Source: Seiridium cupressi | Lineage: Eukaryota > Ascomycota > Sordariomycetes > Amphisphaeriales > Sporocadaceae | Assembly: GCA_036674765.1 (NCBI GenBank) | Contig: JARVKI010000127.1 | Coordinates: 37,536-101,535 of the forward strand | Length of the DNA stretch: 64,000 nt | Reading direction: 5' to 3' | Position numbers and translations under genes: made by a program | The notes under the pieces: model-generated | Seen by the model: only the letters and a program-made list of their open reading frames with translations | Told to the model about the DNA's origin: nothing | The model's database searches: none | Shown: positions 12,001 to 22,381 of the stretch, piece by piece | Numbering within the stretch: the first letter of the stretch is position 1 | How the letters are laid out: the number at the start of each line of letters is the position of its first letter

Positions 12001-12763
12001 CTGCCCCTCAGTCGGCGCAGCCCAGTGGTTTTGCGCCACCACCCTTGCAGCCTCAGATGACAGGTGTCGCTCCTCCAGGTCAGAGTCTGAACGATCTGAA
12101 CCAGCAACGGCTGCAACAGCAACAGCAGCAGCAGTTTATGGGCGGCTTCCAGCCGCAGCCAACGGGACAGGGCATGGTGGGTTTCAATGGCGGGCCGGGA
12201 ATGCAACAGCAGATACCGGCACAGCCAACGGGCTTCAACTCGGGTCAGTTCATACAGCCTGCCATGACCGGGATGCCGCAGATGCAGCAGCAGCAGCAGA
12301 GCCCCTTCAACGACCCACGCGCGCAGCAGTTCTCACCTATTCAAAATCAACCTACTGGCTTCCCGGGTGGTTTCAACAACGCCGGGCAACAGCAATTTCC
12401 TCAGCCCACTGGCAGTGTCAACCAATACCTACCGCCAGCTTTGGAGCCTCAAAGAACAGGATTCCCACCGATGCAGTCTGGGATACAACCGCAGCAGACT
12501 GGCTTTGGCGGAGGCTTTGGCCAGGGCTTCAACTCGGGCCTGAACAACCAAAACACCCAACCTCCGCCCGCAGCACCTCTGCAGCCGCAACAAACAGGCC
12601 CGGCACCCCCAGTCCGGTTTGGCATGGCAGACAAGATTCAACCACAGGCGACAGGGCGTCGCGCAAATCTCGCAGCAGCAAGTAAGTAGCCAAAGCTCCT
12701 CTCCATCCCATCCATAGTCACGACTGACCCAGTACAGCCCCACAAAACCCCTTCGGATTTTGA
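9071..12763 (+). CDS. sla1: Actin patch / endocytic adaptor Sla1
   Basis: Adaptor linking clathrin-coat cargo to actin assembly at endocytic sites. Exons 9071-9268, 9331-10753, 10813-12681 and 12738-12763, 1171 residues. Order of domains: SH3-1 (about 5-66, ends at the first splice site, PNNYVEE), SH3-2 (about 70-128, ALYDY...PANYIEM), a Pro-rich linker with [12 protein letters not shown], a PH-like region (about 275-385), SH3-3 (about 393-450, ILYDF...VPSSYIEI), SHD1 cargo-binding domain (about 541-600, [15 protein letters not shown]), SHD2/SAM-like (about 640-705, [15 protein letters not shown]), then a Pro/Gln-rich tail with about a dozen QxTG motifs such as LQPQQTG, the Ark/Prk kinase target type. 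The last 26-nt exon supplies the terminal NPFGF, an NPF motif expected for this protein and good support for intron 3. Domain order is exactly that of yeast Sla1. Confidence 0.96.
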
Positions 12764-14048
12764 TCGCCCGGTTCATGTAATTATTCGCGTTCCATGACGA
12801 TGACAGGGACTCGGCTGCTTCCCCAACCCCAGCCCATACTGACGAGTGCGGGTTCCGCGCCGGCCCGATAGGTGGCTGCTCTCACATGGCTGTGATGGCT
12901 CTAACCGTGGTGGCTTCACTGCTGCCGGACCAAACCCGTGCGGATTAATGGACGGTCAAGAGATGGGACGATATCGGAGTATGTACTGCAAAGTGACTGG
13001 ATGATTGGAAACGAGATCAAATATAATCCCGGCTCCACCGATGTATAGCTCGAGGGCCAATGTCTGGGCTACGCACAACGATGCCTGGCGGTACATACAT
13101 TTTATTATATAATATCTACATTGCTATTCCAATATTCGTCGTCTCCCTGATTCGTCTGACCTGCTCGCCCGAGGAGGGTGTCGCTGGGGTTATGATGGCC
13201 GTCTAGCTCTACCTTGTAGCCATCGGCCATGTGCTCCTGATTTTGCTGCCTTTCTGGTAGACACAGAAACGTGGTGTAGTCGCGTCTGGCAAGTAGAGAG
13301 GAATTGGTTATTCGTCCGTGGCTTGGTCAGTGTGGCTCAGGCCAATAGACCAGTAAGCTAATAGGCAAGCTTCGAGCACGATCTGCACCAAGCACGACGG
13401 CGCCAAGCAACTGGCGAGACATTTGCAAGTTCAGATGAGTCGATCCGCGTTTCGTTCCGCCTCCAAGCGGTGGGGAACATGCGAGAGGCATTGAGGTCAA
13501 ACACAGCCAAAATCTGCCCGAGTCTGTGCGAAACCCACAGACGCTGGCGATCACTGACACACAAGTTGCGGCACTTGCGATTGGCCCATCCCGTTTTCCT
13601 TCCCTCCCGCTGCTCCCCAGATTCTCTATGCGCATGTTGATCATGGAGATCATCGAGGCCGCAGGGGTCGTCGCTGTTCCCAGGGGTTAAATTAGAGGCG
13701 ACAGCACCGTGGCTGCGTGGGAGAGCGTGGTACGCATAGGGCTTTTCTTGCCGAGCCAGTGTTTGAAGGCGCCGTCGAAACGAACCAAGCCACTGACAAT
13801 CTCGTGGTGGAAGGACGACAAAGGCACAGAGAACAGATGAGTCCTGCTGTCTGCCGCCATGGGCCAGTCCACCTTTGCTTCGTGACCATGCTCCCTATAT
13901 ATCTGCACTGGTCCATCCCACTGAACTTGACCATCCATCTCTTCTCTTCGCAAGCCGGTCTATTCTTCACTCTCCTTCAATCATCAGTCATTTCTAGTTA
14001 ATTTTTATATATTCTACTGCTGAGCCGTAGTCCACAAACTTGTTCAAG
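12764..14048. other. Intergenic region, SLA1 to secreted repeat protein
   Basis: 1285 bp. No gene recognised. AT-rich patch around 13095-13125. The last 150 bp resemble a strong promoter: TATA-like heptamer followed by a pyrimidine-rich leader (annotated separately). Confidence 0.5.
13896..13902 (+). promoter_or_regulatory. Candidate TATA box of the secreted repeat protein gene
   Basis: The heptamer TATATAT sits about 150 bp before the ATG at 14049, followed by CT-rich sequence (about 13935-13990) typical of transcription start areas of strongly expressed fungal genes. Position and context only; not tested. Confidence 0.35.
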
Positions 14049-14764
14049 ATGCAATACTCATTCGTCTCCGTCGCGCTGGCCGCTTTCCTCGTCACAGTCA
14101 GCGCTGCACCCACCAATAAAGTTGCCACCCGCGTTGGGACTGTAGCAACCAAGACCACAGGAGAGCATTTGGTTCAGCGGGCGGCCGGTGCTGCCGATGC
14201 AGCTTCTTCCGGAGCTGCGTGAGTCCTCATCCACTGCATCCCATCAATGAGATTTGATCTGTAGCTAACCACGGTATCCTGTTCAGAAGCTCGAATCCTT
14301 TGGACTCCCTCTTGGGCGGTGCCACAGGCGGCGCTGGTGGAGCGTAAGCATTCAGCGAGATCCCTTTGGATGAACGATATGGACTGACACCACGGCTAGT
14401 ACCGGAGGCCTTGACAGTCTCCTCGGAGGACTGACTGGAGGCGCAGCTGCTGGCGGCGATACTGCGTGAGTTCTTCCCGATTCCATATAGCCTCGTGACC
14501 AAAAGTTGTTGAAGCTGACCTGCGTACAGTGGTGGTGCCACCGGAGGTCTTGATCAGCTCCTGGGCGGTCTCACGGGAGACGCTACAGGAGGCGCTGCGG
14601 GAGGCGCTGCTGCTACTGGAGGTGCTGGCGGACTTTCCTCGCTCCTAGGCGGCCTTGCTAAGAAAGATTCGGCCGATGCCCAAGCAGCGACTGCGACTGC
14701 GGCTGCAGTCGCAGACGATGATGTTGATGATGAAGATGAAGACGAAGACGAGGATGAGGCATAG
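14049..14764 (+). CDS. Small secreted Gly/Ala repeat protein with acidic tail, function unknown
   Basis: Not a family I recognise. Four exons, 14049-14218, 14287-14343, 14400-14465 and 14530-14764, 175 residues. MQYSFVSVALAAFLVTVSAAP is a clear signal peptide, cut after VSA-A. After a Thr/Ala-rich part come repeat modules around (GG)LDSLLGGLTGGA: exon 2 has NPLDSLLGGATGGAGG, exon 3 GGLDSLLGGLTGGAAAGG, exon 4 GGLDQLLGGLTGDATGG and a fourth, weaker GGLSSLLGGLAKK. The protein ends in about 15 Asp/Glu residues. All three introns are phase 2 and each split codon is Ala (GC/N), so modules could be gained or lost without changing frame. No Cys in the mature protein, so it is not a typical disulfide-rich effector; a cell-wall, spore-surface or effector-like role is only a guess. 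The splice model closes perfectly in frame. Confidence 0.82.
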
Positions 14765-15213
14765 ATGTTGAACAGGCAGGTTTGCTGTACGAATCACGGG
14801 GAGCATCAAGTAGTCCAATAGTACGCCGGGCCATATGGACATCAGCCAGGCTTTTGAGACTGTAATAAACGTCGTGGCGCCGAAGCGACCTAGCTGGTAG
14901 CTCCTCTCGAGAACTAGTGCTCCGGGGCTCTTTAAACCAAGTAAAATACTCAAATCCGGCCTTCGGTCAAGCATGTGCAAACCGACTGGTCCATCAGTGA
15001 CCCACCCTCTTTTCTTATTCTAGGTGACACGACAGCGCGCTCTATGCAGGTAGCCGAAAGGAACGATACGTGGCAAGAACCAATGGTCTGTCTCGCTCTG
15101 TGCGGATCAGCTGTGTTACATGTTCTCGTGCAATGGTCCATGGTTACTGGAGCGGCCTCATGCTTCGAATTATAGTGAGAGCACCAACAGTCCTATACTG
15201 ATCGTATTTACAC
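14765..15213. other. Convergent 3' intergenic region
   Basis: 449 bp between two stop codons facing each other (secreted repeat protein and TLC protein). 3' UTRs only; nothing else seen. Confidence 0.5.
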
Positions 15214-16334
15214 TCAAATGCCCGGTGGCGGCTGGTCGCCATCTTCTCCATCCAGGATGGTACGTCTGCGAGGACGTGTCTTCAGTACGGCCCCCGCATC
15301 TGCAGCAGTGGTCGTTGCGCCGCCTTCTGAGACTGGTTTCTCGTCCGCGCCCTCCTTTTTCGACGGATCGAACCTCTTTTGCACTGCCTGGATCATCTTG
15401 ACGAACCAGTAGAAGTTTAGAGAGTTTAGAGTCATGTTGGCTCCTAGGTATAGTGCGCCCAACCACATGGGAACGGAGCTCGACTCGGTGACAAATCGCA
15501 TGGTGGACTCATAGCTGACCGGCACCGTGACGTTTTGGGCCACGTCGGCAGTCAGGGGAATATAGCTAGGCTTGTTCTGCATAGCGCTCCAAATATCCCC
15601 AAAGACTTTGACGGAGTTATACGTCCCCCACACAAGTCGGCAGGAGAAAAAGGTAAAGATGAGAGCGATACCATTATACAGCTGGATCTTGGAACCGGTC
15701 AGGCCGAGCTTGTCGCAGAACCAGTGGACGTTGAGGAAGGGAGAAGACAGCTCCCAGAGAATGAAGGTGGTGCTGTAATAGTTGATGAAGGGCCGCTTTC
15801 AGATGGTTAGCATTGACTGCAATGGCCATGTCAGGGAAGAAGTGAACCTACGAAGCCGAAGGAGTATACCAGCAGCGCACTGATGGCGTGTGCCAGCATA
15901 CCAAGGCCAAAGATGTGCATATTCGAAACAGTGATGATGAAATCCCACAGGAAGTAGCCGGTCGCCAGAGCCTGGATCATGGCGATGGCGCCAGTGTAGC
16001 CAAAGACACGCTCCTGCGCATCCATGCCCCAGCGCTCCTCGTCCGTAAACATGACCCAGAGGGCCAGGGCATTGATGGTGGTGCTCTGGATCAGAGAAAC
16101 CACATGTACGTCCCAGTTCAGCCTCTTACTCCTTGACAAGCTCTTGTACTGGGTAGGGAACAACCAAGTCGATACCAGGGGCGAGACAACGACATGGCAG
16201 AACTCGTAGAAAGCAGCAATGATGAGAATCTCGTGAATGTGCAACGGCAGGGTCGGAAGAGAAAAGTAGTCGGCCCATGGCTGAACAGCCTTGGAAAGGG
16301 CAGGAATCGGTGCGATCGGAAATGGGTCCCTCAT
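15214..16334 (-). CDS. TLC-domain membrane protein (TMEM56/TLCD4-like)
   Basis: Multi-pass protein of the TRAM/LAG1/CLN8 superfamily. Exons 16334-15852 and 15795-15214 (56-nt intron, GTAGGT...GAAAG), 354 residues. About six membrane segments are visible. Family signatures: LNWDVHVVSLIQSTTI early on, FLWDFIITV, and across the splice junction GFRPFINYYSTTFILWELSSPFLN followed by FFSCRLVWGTY. These match the TLCD/TMEM56 branch rather than ceramide synthases: the double-His Lag1 motif is absent, so ceramide synthesis is not expected. The C-terminus is a 50-residue hydrophilic tail rich in K, E and R. Biochemical role of this branch is not settled. The acceptor is a plain AAG rather than CAG; the conserved reading through it supports the junction. 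Confidence 0.85.
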
Positions 16335-17890
16335 GCTGGCTGTAGACTACCTGTTTCGTCGAAGTTGGGTTCGTACAAAGTCGACTGGATTTTGCCTGTG
16401 CTAGGCCTGTGCTAGTCGAGGAGAAGGGGGAAATCGACGACAGTCCGGCAGGAAGGTGGCAGAAGCGAGGCGAGAGGTAGTTGAAGGGTCTTATAAGTAG
16501 GCGTCAGATGAGCAGTGGAGGCGGCCCAGGCAGGACATGCAGAACCAACACACGACGCGGCTGGTTGGGTGTAAGTGAGGTGGAGCAGCGGTCTATATAG
16601 GGTGAAGGTCTGTCTGCGTGACAGTCTGGAGTGATCTGCAGCGGGTTGAGACGAGCGTCCGGAGAGAACAGAGCCGTCAGGTGAGCAGGCCGGGGCAGAG
16701 ACAGAAGATGGTGGATGGATGGCGCGGAGCTGGTGCCGGTCGGGTGGTGAGACGTTGGAAATCGGCACGCCAGACTCGCGGCTCAGCGGTTTAGCTCTTG
16801 GCAAGGAAGGTGTGGACCAAGGGACCCTAATGTAGGTCGGGGCGCGACTGCGGGAGCCAACTCGTCACTGACCGATGGACTGACACTGCCTGCCGCGCTT
16901 GCGAATCACACTCAAGGGACACGACTATATGGGCCGTTGGGCGCAGACGGTGGCTGGCTGCTGCAGAGGCATGGCATGGCATGGCTGAGCTGGCTGGCAT
17001 TTGGTGTTGAGAGGGCTCGTCCACGGCAGCACATGCCGACGATGGGTGGTGACAGTTACCCGTCTGCCACTTCCTGACACAGGGCCGAATTTGTTGGGGC
17101 GCTTGTGACCCTGGACAGCGTAAAAGCCCGGCGAGATGGGCATGGGTGGGCACTGGCGCGGTCACAGGGTAGCAGCAGGCTTGTCCGGCAATCGATAAGG
17201 AAATCTAGTTAATCGCCAGATGCGACCCTGCGGCCCTGCAGCCCTCAGACCCTTCTTGCCCTGGAGGCGCCCACTGACAAGTGTTTGCCTAGGCCCAGCG
17301 CGGGTCTAGTGTCTGGTGTCTGGTGTGTGCTCTGGGAAGGCCTGGGACGGGGCCAAGCCTTAGTCTCCGTTCTCCGCTCCGTCGGACGCGGTCAGGCGAG
17401 CAGAGGCTCTGGGAAGTACTTCCAGCTACAGTGTATCTGGCAGTCCGAGATTCGTGCTACGTGTGCTAGGGCATGCCACCATGTAGGTACTTGCTCCCGG
17501 GGGCCCCACAGAGCCCGATACCCTGGCCAGAGCCCATGATCCACGAGGAGCCGCAACCATACCTAAACAACCTATCACATGTTTTCTGTACTGCGCATCT
17601 CCTTGCTGCCAGCGAGACACCCTCGACCATCCTGAGTAGTTGCACAATCCGTGACTCCCAACACCGGGACCCTACCTCAGGTTGTCTCAGCTTTGGATAT
17701 CAGCACTTTGCAGCGGGCTTGACGGGTGCAGTAACGTCGTGCATCTGTGCACCAAGGTCATGCGAGGCAGCATCGTGAGGAGCAGGGCTGAGACCTGAGT
17801 GAGATCCGACCTCCCATTCACCCTGCAGGACAACCCGCGACTGGAGCAGGCCACTCTATAGCCCAGCTCCACTTGAGGCCGTTGGACACG
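16335..17890. other. Divergent intergenic region, TLC gene / COG8
   Basis: 1556 bp with promoters of both genes. Open frames on the minus strand (16412-16804, 16827-17165) are Pro/Ser/Ala mixtures without recognisable domains and are treated as chance. A GGCAT direct repeat occurs near 16970-16983. Confidence 0.5.
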
Positions 17891-19225
17891 ATGGCTGATG
17901 TGCTTCACGAGCTGCTAGTCTCGCCCGATTCCTCGGGAGCGGACCGCCGGGATGGGAAACCAGAGTCTGCAGACCCGGTTGCGTTGGAATACCTGTCCCG
18001 CCTAGCCTCGCTGCCGTTCTCATCCATCGAATCGACGGAGCAGCAGGCCTTGTCTCAATCATCGCACTCGCTGCTTCTGTCCTTGCAGGCCCTCTCCAAA
18101 CGGTCACACAAATCCACCATCGAATCTGCTTCAAATCACGCCAACCTCAGGACCGCCTTACCTGCCTTGGCCGCCTCGACTCGTGATCTGAAGACTGCCA
18201 TTCCCAAGCTGGACAATGAAGCAGTCCGCTTCTCAACCACCTACCATAAAACTGGCGAGAATGAGATTCTGAACGCAAGGAAGAGAGCTCTGCTATTATC
18301 GCGGAACGTGGAACGTCTCGTCGACGTGCTAGATCTTCCCACGCTCTTGTCGTCGGCCATCACCTCCGGCTCCTCGGCAGCCGCTGCCAACTATGCTTCA
18401 GCACTAGACCTGAACGGCCATATCAGACGTTTGCATTCGTTATATCCCGACTCGCAGCTGGTCGACTCGGTCTCTTCTCAGGCCGACGAGGCCATGCAAT
18501 CCATGGCAGTCAACTTGGTATCCAGCCTGCGCATCCCGGGCTTGAAACTAGCCTCCGCCCTGAGGACAATTAGTTGGCTTCGGCGAGTCGTCCCAGATCT
18601 GGATCCCGTCGGCGCTGCCGGGAATGGTGGCGGCCTGGGAGCTCTGTTTCTGGTCTGTCGATTGTCGACCCTCATGAACATGCTAGCTGCGCTCGAACCG
18701 CTTCGAGATCTTGCTGATCAAGAAAAGGTGCGGCAGCAGCAAAGCACTGCCGGAAGTTCCTGGTCGGGGGGTCAACAGACGGAGCGGTATCTGAAGAGAT
18801 ACATCGAGATTTTTCGGGAGCAGAGCTTTGCGATTGTCTCCATGTTCAAGAGCATCTTTCCGGCCTCCGGAACTCAGAGCAAGAACGAGGCAGATGCAGA
18901 CCCGCTGCAGCCCATCCCTTCGGCCCTGTCAACTTTCCCTCTTCACCTGGTCGAGACGTTGATGGAGACACTCAGGATATATCTCCCGAACGTCAAAGAC
19001 CATGCGTCCAGGGAAAGCCTTCTGACGCAGGTACTATACTGCGCTGGCAGTCTAGGTAGGTTAGGGGGCGACTTTGGCGTCTTGCTGGCAAGCCTTGACA
19101 TTGGCGAGGAGGCAGAGGACGAGTGGGTAGAGGTCGTCAAACGTCACAGGGTAATGGCAGGCCGTTTAGAATCCATTGTAGGACAAAAAGATAGAAGGCC
19201 TTCCGAAGTCACGACAAAAGCATAA
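17891..19225 (+). CDS. cog8: Conserved oligomeric Golgi complex subunit 8 (Cog8/Dor1)
   Basis: Subunit of the lobe B part of the COG tether, which keeps glycosylation enzymes in the right Golgi cisterna by retrograde vesicle capture. Single exon, 444 residues. N-terminus MADVLHELLVSPDSS, then PVALEYLSRLASLPFSSIESTEQQ, the conserved opening of Dor1 proteins. Helical throughout: a heptad-like region at about 50-150 with LLLSLQALSKRSHKS and [22 protein letters not shown], and a conserved block LASALRTISWLRRVVPDL...ALFLVCRLSTL. The final part TERYLKRYIEIFREQSFAIVSMFKSIF is also typical. Start taken at the ATG of MADVL; the frame is open a little further upstream but has no earlier ATG. Intronless, unlike most neighbours. 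Confidence 0.9.
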   Translation: MADVLHELLVSPDSSGADRRDGKPESADPVALEYLSRLASLPFSSIESTEQQALSQSSHSLLLSLQALSKRSHKSTIESASNHANLRTALPALAASTRDLKTAIPKLDNEAVRFSTTYHKTGENEILNARKRALLLSRNVERLVDVLDLPTLLSSAITSGSSAAAANYASALDLNGHIRRLHSLYPDSQLVDSVSSQADEAMQSMAVNLVSSLRIPGLKLASALRTISWLRRVVPDLDPVGAAGNGGGLGALFLVCRLSTLMNMLAALEPLRDLADQEKVRQQQSTAGSSWSGGQQTERYLKRYIEIFREQSFAIVSMFKSIFPASGTQSKNEADADPLQPIPSALSTFPLHLVETLMETLRIYLPNVKDHASRESLLTQVLYCAGSLGRLGGDFGVLLASLDIGEEAEDEWVEVVKRHRVMAGRLESIVGQKDRRPSEVTTKA

Positions 19226-19745
19226 CTAAATATATTATTATCGCTCTCCAAACAACAATCGCAACGATAAACGGCGTCTGGACTGTGCCCACCTCATGCC
19301 TGCCCGCGCGAATTTTCTTCCAAGTCGAAGGCCAACATAGTCTATAGAAAGGCTGTAGAGAGAGGATTTGACGCCATGACGCTAGGAACCGTCGTGGCCA
19401 ACATCTTACCCTCCGAATCTTCGTTCATGGACTTTTGTTAGTTGATGCCCGGAGCTCCGGTGACATCATGCAAAGCTGCTCGGCCAGCCCGGCGTTGGAA
19501 CCCACTTTTTCTTTCCGGGACCAAAAAAAAGTTCAGCTCAACTTGTGACCTGCCTGCCCTGTAAGTAAGCCGATTTCTTGACCTCTTATTCCAAACCGCT
19601 GGTTTTCGTGCAGACTGGCGCGACCAACAAGTCCTACAGCTCCGAACATAACCTCTAGTGAACATCTTGCGCAGGCACATAGATACATGGCCAGATAAAC
19701 CACGGCCTCGTCTGCCTCGGCAGGATCCAAACCTACTCCCGAGAA
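19226..19745. other. Intergenic region, COG8 to HEM25
   Basis: 520 bp between two genes on the same strand: COG8 3' UTR and HEM25 promoter/leader. No further feature recognised. Confidence 0.45.
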
Positions 19746-20799
19746 ATGGAGATGTCGCAGAGCTCTGGTAGCAATGCGCCTTCGTCAAGTTAGACACCAC
19801 CCAAAAGCCACAAAAACACCCTCGCATTGCTGACCTCCCGCGCAACAAACAGAGTCGTTCCACTTCGTAGCCGGCCTGTGCTCCGGCACCTCGGGCGCCA
19901 TCCTCCTGCAGCCCATCGACCTGCTCAAGACGCGGGTCCAGCAGTCCGGGTCGCAGTCGATACGAGCAACCATACGCGAGATCGCCAAGTCGCCCAATGC
20001 CGTCGCCGCCTTCTGGCGGGGCACCGTCCCCTCGACGCTGCGCACCGGCTTCGGCTCGGCCGTCTACTTCACCACCCTCAGCACCATCCGCCAGCGGGCG
20101 ACACCCCTAGCCGTCGCGGCGTCTTCGGCGTCTTCGTCGTCATCGTCCGGGGGCCGGTACTCGTCCTCGTCGTCCCTCCCCAAGCTGTCCAACACGGCGA
20201 ACCTGCTCTCCGGCGCCGTGGCGCGCGCCTTTGCCGGCTTCCTCCTCATGCCGCTCACGATCCTCAAGGTCCGTTACGAATCGAATCTATACTCGTACCA
20301 GTCCATGGCGAGCGCCGCGCGCGACATCTACAAGACAGAGCGCGTGCGGGGCTTTTTTGCCGGCTACGGAGCCACGGCCGCCAGGGACGCGCCATACGCG
20401 GGACTATATGTGCTCTTCTACGAGCAGTTCAAGAAGAGGCTCAGCCGGGCCTACGGGAAAACCAAGGAGGGCGCCGCCGACCCGCACCAGATGGGTTCCT
20501 CGCTCGCGGCCTCGATCAACTTCAGCTCGGGCGCATTGGCGAGCGCTGCGTGTTCCTTCATCACCAACCCCTTCGATGCCGTGAAAACCCGGATACAGCT
20601 ACAGCCGCGTGAATACACAAACATGTTCCAGGCAGCGCGCAGAATCGTGACGGAGGAAGGCGTGCAATCACTATATCATGGACTGGCTCTGCGTCTCACG
20701 CGCAAGGCCATCAGTTCGGCGCTAGCGTGGATGTTGTATGAGGAGCTGATTCGAAGAGCAGAGACTACATTGAGTCGCAATATGAGCGGCCAGGTATAA
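19746..20799 (+). CDS. hem25: Mitochondrial glycine carrier Hem25 (SLC25A38 family)
   Basis: Inner-membrane carrier that brings glycine into mitochondria for the first step of haem synthesis. Exons 19746-19788 and 19853-20799, 329 residues. Three mitochondrial carrier repeats, each with the PxDxxK-type signature: [24 protein letters not shown] (a degenerate second one, P-L-T, as in SLC25A38) and [30 protein letters not shown] is the usual family start. A Ser-rich insertion of about 20 residues sits in the first matrix loop. The first intron has an unusual donor, GTTAGA; it was chosen because only it restores K-S-F-H-F-V-A-G in frame. ATG choice is between 19746 and the in-frame ATG at 19752; no way to decide by eye. 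Carrier family is certain, glycine specificity by homology. Confidence 0.88.
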
Positions 20800-21016
20800 C
20801 TATGATATAATTACAAATCACTGATTCCCGAACCGCATGGCAAAAAGGACGAAGCTAGCCAAGGTGGTTCAATCTCAACTCAAATATTCTCCGTATGTCA
20901 CTCCATATGCCATGTCGAATTGTGTCGTATCAATCATGCTGCTCATTATCGCGAAAATACTAAATCACTCAATCAATCAACCACCCAGACACCAATCCGC
21001 CCAATCGACTGATAAT

Positions 21017-22381
21017 CTACGCTGGCTTGGCACCTGCAAGATACATCAATAATGAGGGCGACCGGCTTCTCCTGCGCTCCTTCTTGCGAACCCACTCGAA
21101 TTCTGGCTCGAGCGTTGCACCATGGTGGTGCTTGTGCTTCTTAGGCTTGTCTTCGATTGTCATAACTAACTTGCGCTCACGCTCCTCCCTAATGATTCTA
21201 GTGTGTCTCCAGAGCATATCCTGCTCTGATTCGGGTACCCATCTCTTGATCAAGACAAACTGAGGGTCCTGCGCGGAGAAAGGGGTATGGTTAGTCTTTG
21301 CCCTGTAGCGGTACTGCGTGCTTCTAGGATGACTTACCGAATCAAGCTGGTAATCGATATTATAGACGCGCAATGTCTCGAAGGAAAGATGTCTTCGGGC
21401 CATGCGAGTAAATGTTGGGCGCGCATCGTGTGCGTCGTGTTGCTCTTTCTTTTTCTCCTCCTTCTTCTTCTCAACCTTCTTCCCGGCGAGGATGGCGTTG
21501 ATCTCCTTCTCATCCAACCCGGACTTGAGGAGCTGTTCCTGGAGCCTTTGCTTGTATTCGCGCTCGCTCTGCTCCTTCTCTTCCTTTTCCTTTGCTATCC
21601 GCGCCGCCTCCTCCCTCTTGTATTTCTCAATGGCCTCCTTCGCTTGCTTGTCTAGGCGCTCCTTCTCGGCGCGCGCCTCGGCCTCCTTCTTCAGCCGTTC
21701 CACCTCCAGCTTCGTTTTCAACCGCTTTTCATTCTCCTCGCGCTCCTTGGCAACGCGGATTTCGTCCAGCTCCTTCTTCATCTGGCGCAGCTCCCGCTCC
21801 TCCTTGGCCGTCTTGTCGCGGCGACGCTCGTCCTTGTCAATCTGCGCGATCAGCCTCATCTCCTCGAGCTCCTTACGGGCCCTCTCGAGCTCGTAGTCCT
21901 TGCGGCTCCGCTCGACCTCGCGCTGGACCTCATTGCGGCGCGCCTCCTCCCGCTCACGTGCAATGTACTTCTCCCGGTAGTAGGATGAGGTAGACGAGTC
22001 CGCTCGGGAGTGGGCGCGATGACGATGAGTAGCGATTTGCATGTGATGGTGACGGCTGTCATCGGAAGAGTCCGACTCTGAATCCGAGTGATTGATAATA
22101 TGGTTGTTGATGATGACCGGGGCCTGCGCAGGCGGAGGAGGAGACCTGGGAGAGCTCTCGCGGCGCCGGCGGTCTCTCGACCTGGAGCGGGTAGTCACCA
22201 CGGTGCGCTCTGCGGCGGGGACTAGATAACGGTCCCGGTCATCGAAACGCGGCCGGCGCGGCGCCTCGACGTAGTGAGCGACCGGGGCGCGGGTTGGACG
22301 GGCTGGCGAGGCATGGCGGTGGCTGACCCGAATGTCAATGTCCGACTCGGAGTCGGAGTATCGCGAGCTGTAACGGCTCAT
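21017..22381 (-). CDS. Highly charged coiled-coil protein with conserved fungal C-terminal domain, function unknown
   Basis: Exons 22381-21338 and 21268-21017, 431 residues. N-terminal 130 residues are Arg/Ser/Asp-rich (MSRYSSRYSDSESDIDI, then RDRRRRESSPRSPPPP). Residues about 165-330 are a long Glu/Lys/Arg coiled coil. The C-terminal 100 residues form a compact conserved part: RRHLSFETLRVYNIDYQLD, then DPQFVLIKRWVPESEQDMLWRHT, ending in a Lys/Arg/Ser-rich tail. This resembles fungal proteins of unknown function (I believe the DUF8035 group, not checked). The 69-nt intron is a multiple of three and has no stop, so retention would insert 23 residues inside the conserved block, breaking it. Start set at the ATG of MSRYS; an upstream extension has no ATG. 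Convergent with HEM25, 217 bp between stops. Low complexity could recall SR or spliceosomal proteins, but no RRM is present. Confidence 0.72.
   Translation of the reverse strand: MSRYSSRYSDSESDIDIRVSHRHASPARPTRAPVAHYVEAPRRPRFDDRDRYLVPAAERTVVTTRSRSRDRRRRESSPRSPPPPAQAPVIINNHIINHSDSESDSSDDSRHHHMQIATHRHRAHSRADSSTSSYYREKYIAREREEARRNEVQREVERSRKDYELERARKELEEMRLIAQIDKDERRRDKTAKEERELRQMKKELDEIRVAKEREENEKRLKTKLEVERLKKEAEARAEKERLDKQAKEAIEKYKREEAARIAKEKEEKEQSEREYKQRLQEQLLKSGLDEKEINAILAGKKVEKKKEEKKKEQHDAHDARPTFTRMARRHLSFETLRVYNIDYQLDSVSHPRSTQYRYRAKTNHTPFSAQDPQFVLIKRWVPESEQDMLWRHTRIIREERERKLVMTIEDKPKKHKHHHGATLEPEFEWVRKKERRRSRSPSLLMYLAGAKPA

Noticed and set aside
16412..16804. Minus-strand frame of 130 residues upstream of the TLC gene
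   Set aside because: Low-complexity Pro/Ser composition in a promoter region; no good splice link to the TLC gene, whose own ATG fits the family.
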